Positions 55,975-64,000 of a stretch of 64,000 bases of DNA are shown here, one piece after another. Source of the DNA: Planctomycetota bacterium. Its GTDB lineage: Bacteria > Planctomycetota > UBA1135. A program made the translations under genes and the position numbers. A model generated the notes under the pieces. It searched no databases and was not told the origin of the DNA. It saw nothing but the letters and a program-made list of their open reading frames with translations. The DNA lies in the NCBI GenBank assembly GCA_027623295.1, contig JAQBXR010000004.1, positions 1 through 64,000 on the forward strand. Reading direction: 5' to 3'. Position 1 is the first letter of the stretch, and every line of letters begins with the position of its first letter.

Positions 55975-57024
55975 GCGCCCGACGGCTGGTGCGCAGGTGA
56001 TGCCATGTCCGCCTAATCCGGCGGCCCAATGAAGACCGTTTAGGTTGGCGTCGGGGCCGATATGAAAGCCCTCATGTTCCGGAAAGGTACGCATTCCCGC
56101 CCAGGCATGGGCCGCCGCGAGATTTTCCAAGCCCGGAAGCCAGCGCAACGCTTTTTCGGCGACGTAGCTGAGTACATCGCGGTCGAGGATTTCGCCTTCT
56201 TCGGCAGGAACGGCCACGTGGTCGCAGGCAGAGAGGAGTAGGCCGCCGCTTTCTGGGCGGAAGTAAAACTCATCGGGGCCGAGATTCCACACCACGGGTG
56301 CGCCGGGATGAATCGCGTGATCGACCGCACTGACCATGAGGTGGCGTCGGCGGGCTTGGAAGGCAGGGGCCGAGGTGCGGTGTTGGCGAGCAAGGCGTCC
56401 AGCCCAACCGCCTTCGGCGAGGACGACCGATTCAGCGAGCAGGGTGGTGGTGGCCGAAGTCGTAAGTGGGGTGATTTCGGCAACTTTTACGCCGAGAATT
56501 TGGGTGCCATCAACCGCTAAGTCCGTCACCAGAGTGCGATAACGAATCTCTACCCCAGCGGCTTGGGCCAAGTGCAAGAAGCCATGCAGGATGGCGTGCA
56601 CATCTAGCACCCCTTCGTCGGCAAAATGCCATGCGCGGGCGGTTTGGTGCTGCAGATAGGGGTGATGCGCCTGCACCTCTTGCCAATCGACCTCTTCGCC
56701 ATGGTTGACCCAGGGCAGCAGATTTTGCGCTTCCTCCCCGGCAGGGGCAGTGAGGAATAAACCCACGCGATCGACCAGGGCTTGCGGCGAAAATCCGGCT
56801 GGCGGGCTGCGGTAAAAAGCAGCGGATTCTAGCGCCAGAGCCTGCAAGGTGGCGTTCGGGATTGCGGTGCGCAGAATCGCGGCATTGCGACCGGTGGCAT
56901 GCACGCCGGGCTGCTCGGCCTTCTCTAACAGCAAGACATCGGTCATCCCGGCCTCGGCGAGTGCCCAGGCAGTGGCCGCACCTGCAATGCCGCCTCCCAC
57001 AATGATGACCTGACGTTTCTCCAT
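55915..57024 (-). CDS. FAD-dependent oxidoreductase (DAO family)
   Basis: A 369-residue flavoprotein of the D-amino-acid-oxidase/glycine-oxidase fold. The FAD loop VIIVGGGIAGAATAWALAEAG is at residues 5-25; HATGRNAAILR, FADEGVLDVHAILHGFLHLA and the C-terminal GLHWAAGLGGHGITCAPAVGRLAA complete it. Likely an amino-acid or sarcosine-type oxidase or dehydrogenase; the substrate is unclear. ATG 57024 is used; the longer frame extends into the next divergent gene. Confidence 0.85.
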   Translation of the reverse strand: MEKRQVIIVGGGIAGAATAWALAEAGMTDVLLLEKAEQPGVHATGRNAAILRTAIPNATLQALALESAAFYRSPPAGFSPQALVDRVGLFLTAPAGEEAQNLLPWVNHGEEVDWQEVQAHHPYLQHQTARAWHFADEGVLDVHAILHGFLHLAQAAGVEIRYRTLVTDLAVDGTQILGVKVAEITPLTTSATTTLLAESVVLAEGGWAGRLARQHRTSAPAFQARRRHLMVSAVDHAIHPGAPVVWNLGPDEFYFRPESGGLLLSACDHVAVPAEEGEILDRDVLSYVAEKALRWLPGLENLAAAHAWAGMRTFPEHEGFHIGPDANLNGLHWAAGLGGHGITCAPAVGRLAARLLLGSRSNRGQSVEI

Positions 57025-57054
57025 GAGTCGCGTAGGCCGTATTCTAGGACAGCC

Positions 57055-58365
57055 ATGATGAAACTCGTACCCTCGCTTTTGATTGCTCTCGGCTTTATCG
57101 CCGTTACGACTCCCACACTTTCTGCCGCCGCGCCGCAGGAAGATCCCGATGAAATTCCGATGGAGGGTTTGGATGAGGATCAAGGCCTAAGTCAAGAGGA
57201 ACTCGATGCCTTGGCCGAGGTCATCGTGCCGCGGGTAAGCGAGATTCGTGGTTGGGCATGGAAGGAGCCAGTGCCGGTGGGCATTACCACCCCCGACGAG
57301 TTCATTGAGTTTGCCGAGCAAAGTTTTGATGAGGAGTACGGCGCCCAGCGTTTGGAAGGCATGACCTCCAGCTATGTGCTGTTCGGCTTTATGCCCGAGG
57401 AAATGAATTTTCAAGAAACCATGATGGACATGCTGCGCAGTCAGGTTGGAGGCTATTACGACCCGAAGGAGGGCAAGTTTTTCATGATGTCGACCTTCAA
57501 CAAAGGTGCGATGGCCGACTACATCATGGCGCATGAACTTTGCCACGCCCTGGATGACCAGTACTTTAATCTGGAAAAGATGTTTGAAGATTATGCGGGT
57601 AACTCCGACCGAGAGTTCGCAATCCGTTGCGCGGTAGAAGGAAGTGCAAGCTCCGCCGGCAACCTATACCTCATGAAGGGGATTCAAAATAACTGGTTGG
57701 ATGCAAGCACCATGATGGATGGTGACATGATTAACTCGATGATGGGATCGATGGATAAAGTCCCGCCTTACTTCATCATTTCTATGTCCCTGCCTTACAT
57801 CGACGGCAACACCTTCGTGCTGCGCCAAACTTCCGAGGCCTTCATGGGTGCCATGATGATGACGCCAAAGGATGAGGATCTTCAGTACATGTTCCGCAAC
57901 CCTCCGACCTCGAGCGAGCAAGTGCTTCACCCGGAAAAGTACTGGGATGAAGAGACCTTCGATGCGCCGATTGAAGTAGAAATCCCAGATCGCACCGAAG
58001 CGCTCGGCTCCGGTTGGTCTTTGGTGGACACTGACACTCTCGGTGAGCTCGGATGCGCCATGTTGGTGATGAAGAACGTGCCGACAGCCATGGCGGTTTC
58101 CATGGGTGGCGCCAAGATGGCGGTCCCCGAGAGTTCCGGTTGGGGCGGGGATCAATACCGCGCTTATCTTTACGAGGACGGCCGCAAAATGATGAGTTGG
58201 AGTACCGTTTGGGATACCGAGCTCGACGCCGTGGAGTTTGCGGAAGCCTTGCGCAACCGTGGCATGGAACGCGCTCCGATGATGCGCCGTATCGATTTGC
58301 AAGGGAACCGGGTTCAGGTGAGCTTTGCGTCGGGCAATGCAGTCGCCGATTTGGAACTGCTTTAA
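57055..58365 (+). CDS. Putative secreted zinc metalloprotease
   Basis: A 436-residue exported protein: signal peptide to about residue 26, an acidic linker, then a domain with MAHELCHALDD (H160, E161, H164, the HExxH motif). A possible third ligand is Glu195 in AVEGSASS. Such spacing is of the gluzincin type. Many Met-rich segments occur (MMDGDMINSMMGSMDK). No named family is recognised; proteolysis is inferred from the motif. It is divergent from the FAD oxidoreductase (30-base gap). Confidence 0.65.
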   Translation: MMKLVPSLLIALGFIAVTTPTLSAAAPQEDPDEIPMEGLDEDQGLSQEELDALAEVIVPRVSEIRGWAWKEPVPVGITTPDEFIEFAEQSFDEEYGAQRLEGMTSSYVLFGFMPEEMNFQETMMDMLRSQVGGYYDPKEGKFFMMSTFNKGAMADYIMAHELCHALDDQYFNLEKMFEDYAGNSDREFAIRCAVEGSASSAGNLYLMKGIQNNWLDASTMMDGDMINSMMGSMDKVPPYFIISMSLPYIDGNTFVLRQTSEAFMGAMMMTPKDEDLQYMFRNPPTSSEQVLHPEKYWDEETFDAPIEVEIPDRTEALGSGWSLVDTDTLGELGCAMLVMKNVPTAMAVSMGGAKMAVPESSGWGGDQYRAYLYEDGRKMMSWSTVWDTELDAVEFAEALRNRGMERAPMMRRIDLQGNRVQVSFASGNAVADLELL

Positions 58366-58397
58366 AAACTTAGATCTCGAGATACTAGACTGGGGCG

Positions 58398-60077
58398 ATG
58401 CTTTTCGCCCCAACACTTCTCAGCCTTGCGCTTGGCTTGGCCCAAACATCGGGTCAAGGGGCTGTGGCGACGTCGCAGGTCGATGCCACCGAAGTGGGCC
58501 TACAGATTTTGGCACAGGGCGGAAACGCTATCGATGCCACGATTGCAGTGCACTTCGCTTTGGCCGTCACTTACCCCTATGCGGGCAACATCGGTGGGGG
58601 CGGCTTTCTGCTTTACCGCGATGCCGATGGAGAAGCCTGGTTCTTGGACTTCCGAGAAGTGGCACCGGCAGCCGCGACCTCGGATTTGTATTTGGATGAA
58701 GCAGGGCGCCCGGTTGCGGAGGCATCGCAAGTGGGATGGAAGGCCGTGGGTGTTCCGGGCGCGGTTCCTGGCATGTGGGAAGCACATCAGCGCTGGGGGC
58801 GTTTGCCGTGGAGTGATTTGTTGAAACCAGCAGAAGAACTTGCGCGCCGTGGTTATCGCATTGGTGCGCGCGAGGCGAACCGTTTAGAGAATTACGGTCA
58901 AGCTATGCGTAAAGATCCGGTTGCGAAGGATGTCTTCTTTCCAAACGATCAAGCCTTGCAAATGGATGACCTATTCCGTCAACCGCAACTTGCAGACTCT
59001 ATTGCTCGCATGCGTGAACACGGTGTGGAGGCCATGCGCAGCGGAGATTTGGTCGATGGCATGGTGCACGCCAGCCAAGCCGGCGGCGGCATCTTGCAGC
59101 ATGAAGACTTCGCCAACTACCAACCCATTTTGCGCGAAGTTTGGAGTTTCCAATGGGATGGTCGCGAAGTCCTCGCAGCACCCTTGCCGTCCAGTGGGGG
59201 CATTTTCTTGCAGCAAGTTTTGTTCACCCTAGAAGGCACCCCTTTTCGTGTTTGGGGCTTCGAGGATCCACGCAGTATTCAAGTTCTCGGAGAGGCTACT
59301 TCCGCCGCCTTCCGCGACCGCAATGCTTGGCTCGGTGATCCGTCGAGTCTAGATTTCGATCCACATGATTTGGTCGACACCGAATACCTGCGCAGTCGTC
59401 GTCGAAGTTTAGGCAGCCACACTTATTCACCCCCCTCGCGCAAGCTTCCGGCACCGCCAATCGAACATTTAGAGACCACGCACTTCTCGATTGTCGATGG
59501 TGATGGAGCCGCAGTCAGTTGCACGACCACTCTAAACGGGGCTTATGGCGCCAAGGTTATGGCACCCGGCGGCTTCGTCATGAACAATGAAATGGATGAC
59601 TTCGCAGCGTTGCCGGGCACCGCAAATCAGTACGGTTTGGTGCAAAGCAAGTACAACGCGGTGGTGGCCGGGTATCGCCCACTATCGTCCATGTGCCCCG
59701 TCATTGTGGTGGAGAATGGAAAGGTCGATGCCGTGGTCGGTAGTCCTGGAGGACCCACCATTCTCACCTCGGTGCTTCAGGTGTTGCTGGCACGGTACGA
59801 CTTTCATATGAGCCCTAAAGCGGCCATGGCTGCGCCGCGTTTTCATCGGCAAGATTTACCGCCCTTGCTTCAGTATGAAACCGAACGCCTAAACTCTGCG
59901 CAAAAAGAGGCCCTGCGTTCTTTCGGCCAACCGATTGAGTTGCGCAAGCGTCTGGGCGATGTCAACGCGATCTTCCGTACCAAGTCTGGTTGGGAAGCCA
60001 TCGCCGACCCGCGTTACAGCGGATCGGCGGGGGAAGTGCGGAACTCAGCGCCTAGCGGAACTGAAACTCAACAATAG
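58398..60077 (+). CDS. ggt: Gamma-glutamyltransferase
   Basis: A 559-residue Ntn hydrolase with a signal peptide (LFAPTLLSLALGLAQTS). ATSQVDATEVGLQILAQGGNAIDA, NIGGGGFLLYRDADGEAW, then the autoprocessing site TTHFSIVDGDGAAVSCTT (Thr nucleophile) and GGFVMNNEMDDFA; SSMCPVIVVENGK and GSPGGPTILTSVLQVLL finish it. It hydrolyses glutathione and gamma-glutamyl compounds in the periplasm. Probable cotranscription with the metalloprotease gene 33 bases upstream. The 3' end overlaps the convergent repeat protein by 26 bases. Confidence 0.95.
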   Translation: MLFAPTLLSLALGLAQTSGQGAVATSQVDATEVGLQILAQGGNAIDATIAVHFALAVTYPYAGNIGGGGFLLYRDADGEAWFLDFREVAPAAATSDLYLDEAGRPVAEASQVGWKAVGVPGAVPGMWEAHQRWGRLPWSDLLKPAEELARRGYRIGAREANRLENYGQAMRKDPVAKDVFFPNDQALQMDDLFRQPQLADSIARMREHGVEAMRSGDLVDGMVHASQAGGGILQHEDFANYQPILREVWSFQWDGREVLAAPLPSSGGIFLQQVLFTLEGTPFRVWGFEDPRSIQVLGEATSAAFRDRNAWLGDPSSLDFDPHDLVDTEYLRSRRRSLGSHTYSPPSRKLPAPPIEHLETTHFSIVDGDGAAVSCTTTLNGAYGAKVMAPGGFVMNNEMDDFAALPGTANQYGLVQSKYNAVVAGYRPLSSMCPVIVVENGKVDAVVGSPGGPTILTSVLQVLLARYDFHMSPKAAMAAPRFHRQDLPPLLQYETERLNSAQKEALRSFGQPIELRKRLGDVNAIFRTKSGWEAIADPRYSGSAGEVRNSAPSGTETQQ

Positions 60078-63000
60078 TGGAGCCATCGGCATTCAGCATG
60101 GCGTTCTTGGTTTGCACCTGCCCGTCGTACTCGACTTCTACGACATAGCTGCCGGGCACATAAGTGCCGAGTGACACGGTGCCACCTTCGCTGCCAAACA
60201 TCCGCGAGAAGGCAGCCGTTGGCCCGTCCAATCCGTCCACGCGTTTGCCCTCGGTATCAAAGACTTTGATTGCGGCTTCGGGAAGAGGCTGGCTATTCGG
60301 TCCAAGAATGCGCGCGTTCAGTTGCACACCTTCTTGAATGAGGAGTTCGACTTCCACGGTTTCCGCTTCGCCGACGAGCACGCCTTCCATTTGAGCTTTC
60401 GCAAAACCGCGCCCTTCCACGCGAACGGTGTAAGTGCCAGGACTAACTCCGGAGATTAAGCCTTCCTCACCGAAACCCCAATTGGAGAAGGTCTCTTCGC
60501 CATCTCCTTGGCCTTCTCGGATTGCAGTCAGAGTGTAGCCTTGATCAGGCGCCTCGCCTTTCACGTTCTTGAGGAGGACACGAATCGCGGAAGACGCTGG
60601 AAGCTTAATGTCATCGACCACCTTGGTGTCGTTTTCATACAAGGTGAAGCTTTTACTTCGTTCGTTGCCGAGTGGAGCAGACCCATCGCTGGCGTCGCGG
60701 TTACCCCAAGAATTAATCTCGACCTCTACGTGGTAGCGGCCGGCAGCTTTGCTCTCGAACTCAAAGTTTCCATTTTCATCGGTGTCACTATAATCGGTCT
60801 CTTTGCCGCCGGTAAACATGGCGAACATACCACCCGTGGAATCATCGCGGATTAGCTTTACCGTGGCGTTATCCACCGGTGTTCCATTGGTTTCAGTAAG
60901 CACACGGCCACGCACGACGCCTTGTGGCGTTTCGAGAACTTGGTAATCCTCATCTGCATCGGGGACGATAAGTTCAATGCCACCTTCCCATTCTTCAGCA
61001 TCCACTCGCAAGGTGTAATCGCCAGGTGCAAGGCTCTTGAATTCAAACTCGCCTTCTTCGTCCGCTTGCGCGGTAGCCATGCGCATGTCGAACATGCTGC
61101 CGCCGGAGCCCATTGCGAAAATGGTGGCATTCTTTAGCGGGGCACCTTGATTCAAGATGCGGCCTTTCATGTTGCAGCCGCCTGCAGAAAGATCTTCAAT
61201 ATCGACCTCGTGGGTCTCGCCTTCCCGAGCGAAACATTGCACCAAGCGCGAACCATTCAGCACGGCAAGGAGGTTGCCGGTGAACAGAGCTTCGTCATCT
61301 AAGGAAGCCGTGATGATGAAGTAGCTTCCAGGCTTCACGTGTTCTACGTGGTAGTAACCTTCTTCATCGGTGGACGTTTGCCAGAAATCTTGCGTGTCCA
61401 TGGAAAATCCGCCAACCAAACGCGCTGGAATCGGAACCCCATGGCGGTCGACTACGTGTCCATGAATGTTGGAACCTTGGCGTACTTGAATTACGACCTC
61501 ATTGCGGACCTCGCCTTTCTCCAACGGATTGCCGCGAATGCTGGTTGGGGAGAACCCCTCCGCAATCACGTGTACCCACTCCATGCCAGCTTCGATGCCT
61601 TGCAAGGTAAAGGAACCATCCGCCTTGGAACGTGCCATAGCGGTGGTTTCAACACCCATGCGGAAGTAAGCCGAAAAGCCACTCTCCTTGGAGCGACCAA
61701 TGGTGACGACTGCGCCAGCCACCGGTTCGCGTGAACCAAAGGCAACCACGCGGCCGCTCAAGGTGGCCCCACGCGACATTTTTAATTCAATGCCTTCGGT
61801 GATGGCACCGGGCTCTACGCGAATGTTTTTGTATTTTTCAACCACATACCCATCGGCGCGACCTTCAATCGTCCAGTTGCCGGGCATGAGCCCTTCAAAC
61901 AAGAAAGTCGGGTTGCCGTCTTCCTTCATTTGAATGTTGCGCAAGTTGTCCATGGCAGACTTCTCAGGAAGCACTGCGGTTTCATCGTCGCGGATGATGT
62001 CAGCCGCCATCTCTTGCTTTTCTTTTAGGCGCTGCGCTTCTTGCTCCTTCAGCTTTTCGCGCCAATCCCCATCCCCGAAGCCGGCTAACTCCAAAGCGAC
62101 CGGCTCCTCGGCTGGAGTGAAGTACGAAGAATCCTGCGTTCCATTTACCGCATAGAAGGTGAGCGGCGTGCCGTCGTCCTGATTGGAGACGGTTCCTGTA
62201 ATGCCACCGGGCTCCATCATGATGAGCGCCAATTTCTTGTCTCCCATTTCGCGTGGAATGGAGTACACCGCTTTGGAGTATTCCGGCGCTTCAATGCGCA
62301 ACTTCGCGCCTTCCCAAGCCGCGATATTAAAGCGACCGCTGCTATCGGTAATCGCCCAAGTTTCCGCCGGGATCAACTCTGGCAAAATCTCCTTGGCCAT
62401 TTCCATGAGCATGTTGTCTGCCGATGGCATGCCGCGACCACGGTCATTGCTTTCTGGCATCGGAATGCTGTTGAGCAAAACTTTAGCGCCGGCAATGCCT
62501 TTGCCGTCCATGCTGATCACGCGACCGGTTAGGTCATGCATGGTCTGTAGAACTAATGGCTTTCCAACCACCGAGTCTTGCGAGGTCACAGCACTGGCCA
62601 CTGGGATCGCGCGGCCATCGCGTCCTTGTGCGAACAAAACTACATTGCGTTTCGGTAAGCGAGGGAATTCAAAACTTCCATCGGCCTTGGATTCCACGAT
62701 GTAATCCGGAAAGGCGCGGACCACACCAACCAGCATGCGCATATCAATCGGGATTGCTAAAACTTTGGCACCCGAAATGCTTTCGCCATCGCTGTTTTCA
62801 ATCGTGCCCGAGAGCCCACCGGTTGGGGCGAGTTGCACCTTGATATCGGCATCGGTGCCTGGATTGAGTGGGCCAAAGTCGCGCATGCCTGGGTGGGTTG
62901 CACCATCGAGGGCAACCACGGACAGCTTCATGTTTGCGGGGACCACATCAATCGAATAACGTCCAGCGCCGTCGGTAAATACGCGGTCCAAGTAAATGTC

Positions 63001-63651
63001 GCGGTTGCGGATGGCCTGTGGGATGTACAGCAAGGACGGCCCCACAAAAACTTCAGCATTGGCAACCGGTGCACCAAACTCATCCATGACCGAGCCTTCT
63101 AGGTGCGCACCCGGAATCGTGTGCACCAGCAAGCCTTCCTCAGAATCCAAGTCGCTTGGGCGAATCTCCTGACGTCCGCGTGTTAAGTGGTGGTTGCCCC
63201 GTGCCACTAAGTACTGTCCCCGGCCATAAAGCCCTTCAAGCTGAAACTTGCCGTCGGCATCGGAACGTGTGGATGCAATCGGCTCCAGACTCAACTCCAA
63301 AGGATTCTCGATCAGCTCGGCGACATCGACCTCGAAATCGAAGAAGGGATAAGGGCCTCCATAGGCCGCAACCCACATATCTGCCATGGGAACTCCCTTT
63401 TCATCCACTACAGTGCCGACCAGACCAAAGTTGCCATCGCCCACCTTCTCAACCCGAGGATTAAACGGTTCCGCTTCGGCTTCGACCAAGCGTTCGGGGC
63501 CGCGATCCAGAGTTGCGGCGGCGACTACCTCTTCGGACTCCGCCACGGTGGGGTCATCCAGCGCCTCTTTGTTTGGGGAGCCGTCCTGGAAAATCCAGAA
63601 AATGAGCAAGGCAATCGCGACCAAGGCGACGAGAGGGAGGAGTCGTTTCAT
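60052..63651 (-). CDS. Giant exported protein with carboxypeptidase-regulatory-like repeats
   Basis: 1199 residues. An N-terminal signal/anchor helix (LPLVALVAIALLIFWIF, residues 5-21) is followed by about a dozen beta-sandwich modules of the carboxypeptidase-regulatory (transthyretin-like) type. Each starts GxVxDxxGxPxxxAxV and ends YxVxAxxxGYxxxxxxV, e.g. GLVGTVVDEKGVPMADMWVA, LEGSVMDEFGAPVANAEVFV, ATLSGRVVAFGSREPVAGAV, IHGHVVDRHGVPIPARLVGG and VVRGRVLTETNGTPVDNATV. A Lys/Glu-rich helical insertion lies near residues 530-560. Probably a surface or periplasmic adhesion or scaffold protein. The last strand EYDGQVQTKNAMLN has no anchor. Confidence 0.85.
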   Translation of the reverse strand: MKRLLPLVALVAIALLIFWIFQDGSPNKEALDDPTVAESEEVVAAATLDRGPERLVEAEAEPFNPRVEKVGDGNFGLVGTVVDEKGVPMADMWVAAYGGPYPFFDFEVDVAELIENPLELSLEPIASTRSDADGKFQLEGLYGRGQYLVARGNHHLTRGRQEIRPSDLDSEEGLLVHTIPGAHLEGSVMDEFGAPVANAEVFVGPSLLYIPQAIRNRDIYLDRVFTDGAGRYSIDVVPANMKLSVVALDGATHPGMRDFGPLNPGTDADIKVQLAPTGGLSGTIENSDGESISGAKVLAIPIDMRMLVGVVRAFPDYIVESKADGSFEFPRLPKRNVVLFAQGRDGRAIPVASAVTSQDSVVGKPLVLQTMHDLTGRVISMDGKGIAGAKVLLNSIPMPESNDRGRGMPSADNMLMEMAKEILPELIPAETWAITDSSGRFNIAAWEGAKLRIEAPEYSKAVYSIPREMGDKKLALIMMEPGGITGTVSNQDDGTPLTFYAVNGTQDSSYFTPAEEPVALELAGFGDGDWREKLKEQEAQRLKEKQEMAADIIRDDETAVLPEKSAMDNLRNIQMKEDGNPTFLFEGLMPGNWTIEGRADGYVVEKYKNIRVEPGAITEGIELKMSRGATLSGRVVAFGSREPVAGAVVTIGRSKESGFSAYFRMGVETTAMARSKADGSFTLQGIEAGMEWVHVIAEGFSPTSIRGNPLEKGEVRNEVVIQVRQGSNIHGHVVDRHGVPIPARLVGGFSMDTQDFWQTSTDEEGYYHVEHVKPGSYFIITASLDDEALFTGNLLAVLNGSRLVQCFAREGETHEVDIEDLSAGGCNMKGRILNQGAPLKNATIFAMGSGGSMFDMRMATAQADEEGEFEFKSLAPGDYTLRVDAEEWEGGIELIVPDADEDYQVLETPQGVVRGRVLTETNGTPVDNATVKLIRDDSTGGMFAMFTGGKETDYSDTDENGNFEFESKAAGRYHVEVEINSWGNRDASDGSAPLGNERSKSFTLYENDTKVVDDIKLPASSAIRVLLKNVKGEAPDQGYTLTAIREGQGDGEETFSNWGFGEEGLISGVSPGTYTVRVEGRGFAKAQMEGVLVGEAETVEVELLIQEGVQLNARILGPNSQPLPEAAIKVFDTEGKRVDGLDGPTAAFSRMFGSEGGTVSLGTYVPGSYVVEVEYDGQVQTKNAMLNADGSTIVEFQFR

Positions 63652-63847
63652 GAGTCTGGGAGCTGTAGGGAGCCTGGAGGCGGGGGAAGCCAGCAGGTTT
63701 ATTCTCTACGCGGGAAATGCCCCAATGTAGTCCTTTTCTCGGAGAATCCACCGATTATAGAAATTGAGGTTTTTCACTCCCTTTAGGAGCCAGGCCTTGT
63801 TCCTTCACTTAATTCACCCCCCCCCAAAAAAAAAGGAGGATTCCCAC

Positions 63848-63961
63848 ATGAAAACATTCCCATCCTTGCTTACCTCGCTGGTAGGCCTATTACTTTCCTC
63901 ATCTCTGGTTGCCCAACAGGTTCCGCAGAGTTTGAGTTCCACGGTCACGAGTCCCGCGTAA
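63848..63961 (+). CDS. Short exported frame, possibly a frameshifted gene start
   Basis: ATG 63848 is preceded by an excellent GGAGGA (63835-63840). The 37 residues are a complete signal peptide (MKTFPSLLTSLVGLLLSSSLVAQ) and a short Ser/Thr-rich tail ending in TAA. This looks like the beginning of a secreted protein cut short. The +2 frame is open from about 63880 to the window end, so a small indel is possible. The window ends before this can be judged. Confidence 0.45.
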   Translation: MKTFPSLLTSLVGLLLSSSLVAQQVPQSLSSTVTSPA

Positions 63962-64000
63962 AATCTCCAAACGGCAGGCCAGCCGACGGTCTTCTCCGGA

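Overview
The window is a gene-dense stretch of bacterial chromosome with 60-odd protein genes, two tRNA genes and almost no free space. Only one gap exceeds 300 bases. Genes are often coupled by 1-4 base stop/start overlaps, GTG and TTG starts are common, and at least six convergent gene pairs overlap at their 3' ends. No transposase, integrase, phage module or CRISPR array was found. The host makes peptidoglycan (Ddl, MurD), has an outer membrane (TolC/MacA/MacB-type pump, several lipoproteins), probably makes menaquinone by the futalosine route (MqnC), and can build molybdopterin (MoaA). The very large secreted protein with carboxypeptidase-regulatory-like repeats, the sulfatase-like lipoprotein, the BatD-type gene and the HEAT-repeat lipoprotein would fit Planctomycetota or a neighbouring Gram-negative phylum. 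That placement is inference, not proof.

Layout. 1-3 kb: end of a Bat (aerotolerance-type) operon, convergent with a DUF3482 GTPase/DUF2868 membrane-protein pair. 4.5-8.3 kb: mqnC, a possible 30-codon gene, yqgE/algH and a TMTC-like TPR membrane protein. 8.4-10.3 kb: ddl and an amidinotransferase-fold hydrolase. 10.3-14.9 kb: two ABC-2 exporters and a parvulin-like exported protein in one overlapping operon. 14.9-21.5 kb: a galactokinase-family kinase, moaA, a lipoprotein, a class I aminotransferase, a HEAT-repeat lipoprotein and a leucine dehydrogenase. 21.5-27 kb: a complete iron-sulfur operon, iscR-iscS-iscU-iscA-hscB-hscA-fdx-iscX, in the order known from Gammaproteobacteria. 27-32.7 kb: a thioesterase, two membrane proteins, a sulfatase-like lipoprotein, dprA and a MATE exporter. 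32.9-38 kb: a MacA/MacB/TolC-type tripartite exporter. 38-43.6 kb: clpC with its terminator, an mcsA-like gene, murD, two tRNA-Ser genes around a long inverted repeat, and a bifunctional-nuclease family gene.

43.6-64 kb: an O6-alkylguanine-DNA alkyltransferase, a HupE-like protein, an HD-GYP response regulator, hpt, an RluA-type pseudouridine synthase, truD with an unusual arginine/glycine/aspartate-rich tail, mtnP, a YigZ protein, an ECF sigma factor, a DUF362/UbiA/degenerate squalene-synthase group, an orphan histidine kinase, an FAD oxidoreductase, a putative secreted zinc metalloprotease, gamma-glutamyltransferase, and the 1199-residue repeat protein.

The most striking observation is in the alkyltransferase (43599-44123). 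Its reading frame has a UGA exactly where the catalytic cysteine of the PCHR motif belongs. The same frame then continues with the normal family C-terminus to a TAA, and a hairpin with a G-rich apical loop lies about 21 bases after the UGA. This is what a selenocysteine-containing, suicide-type DNA-repair alkyltransferase should look like. No selenocysteine machinery gene lies in the window.
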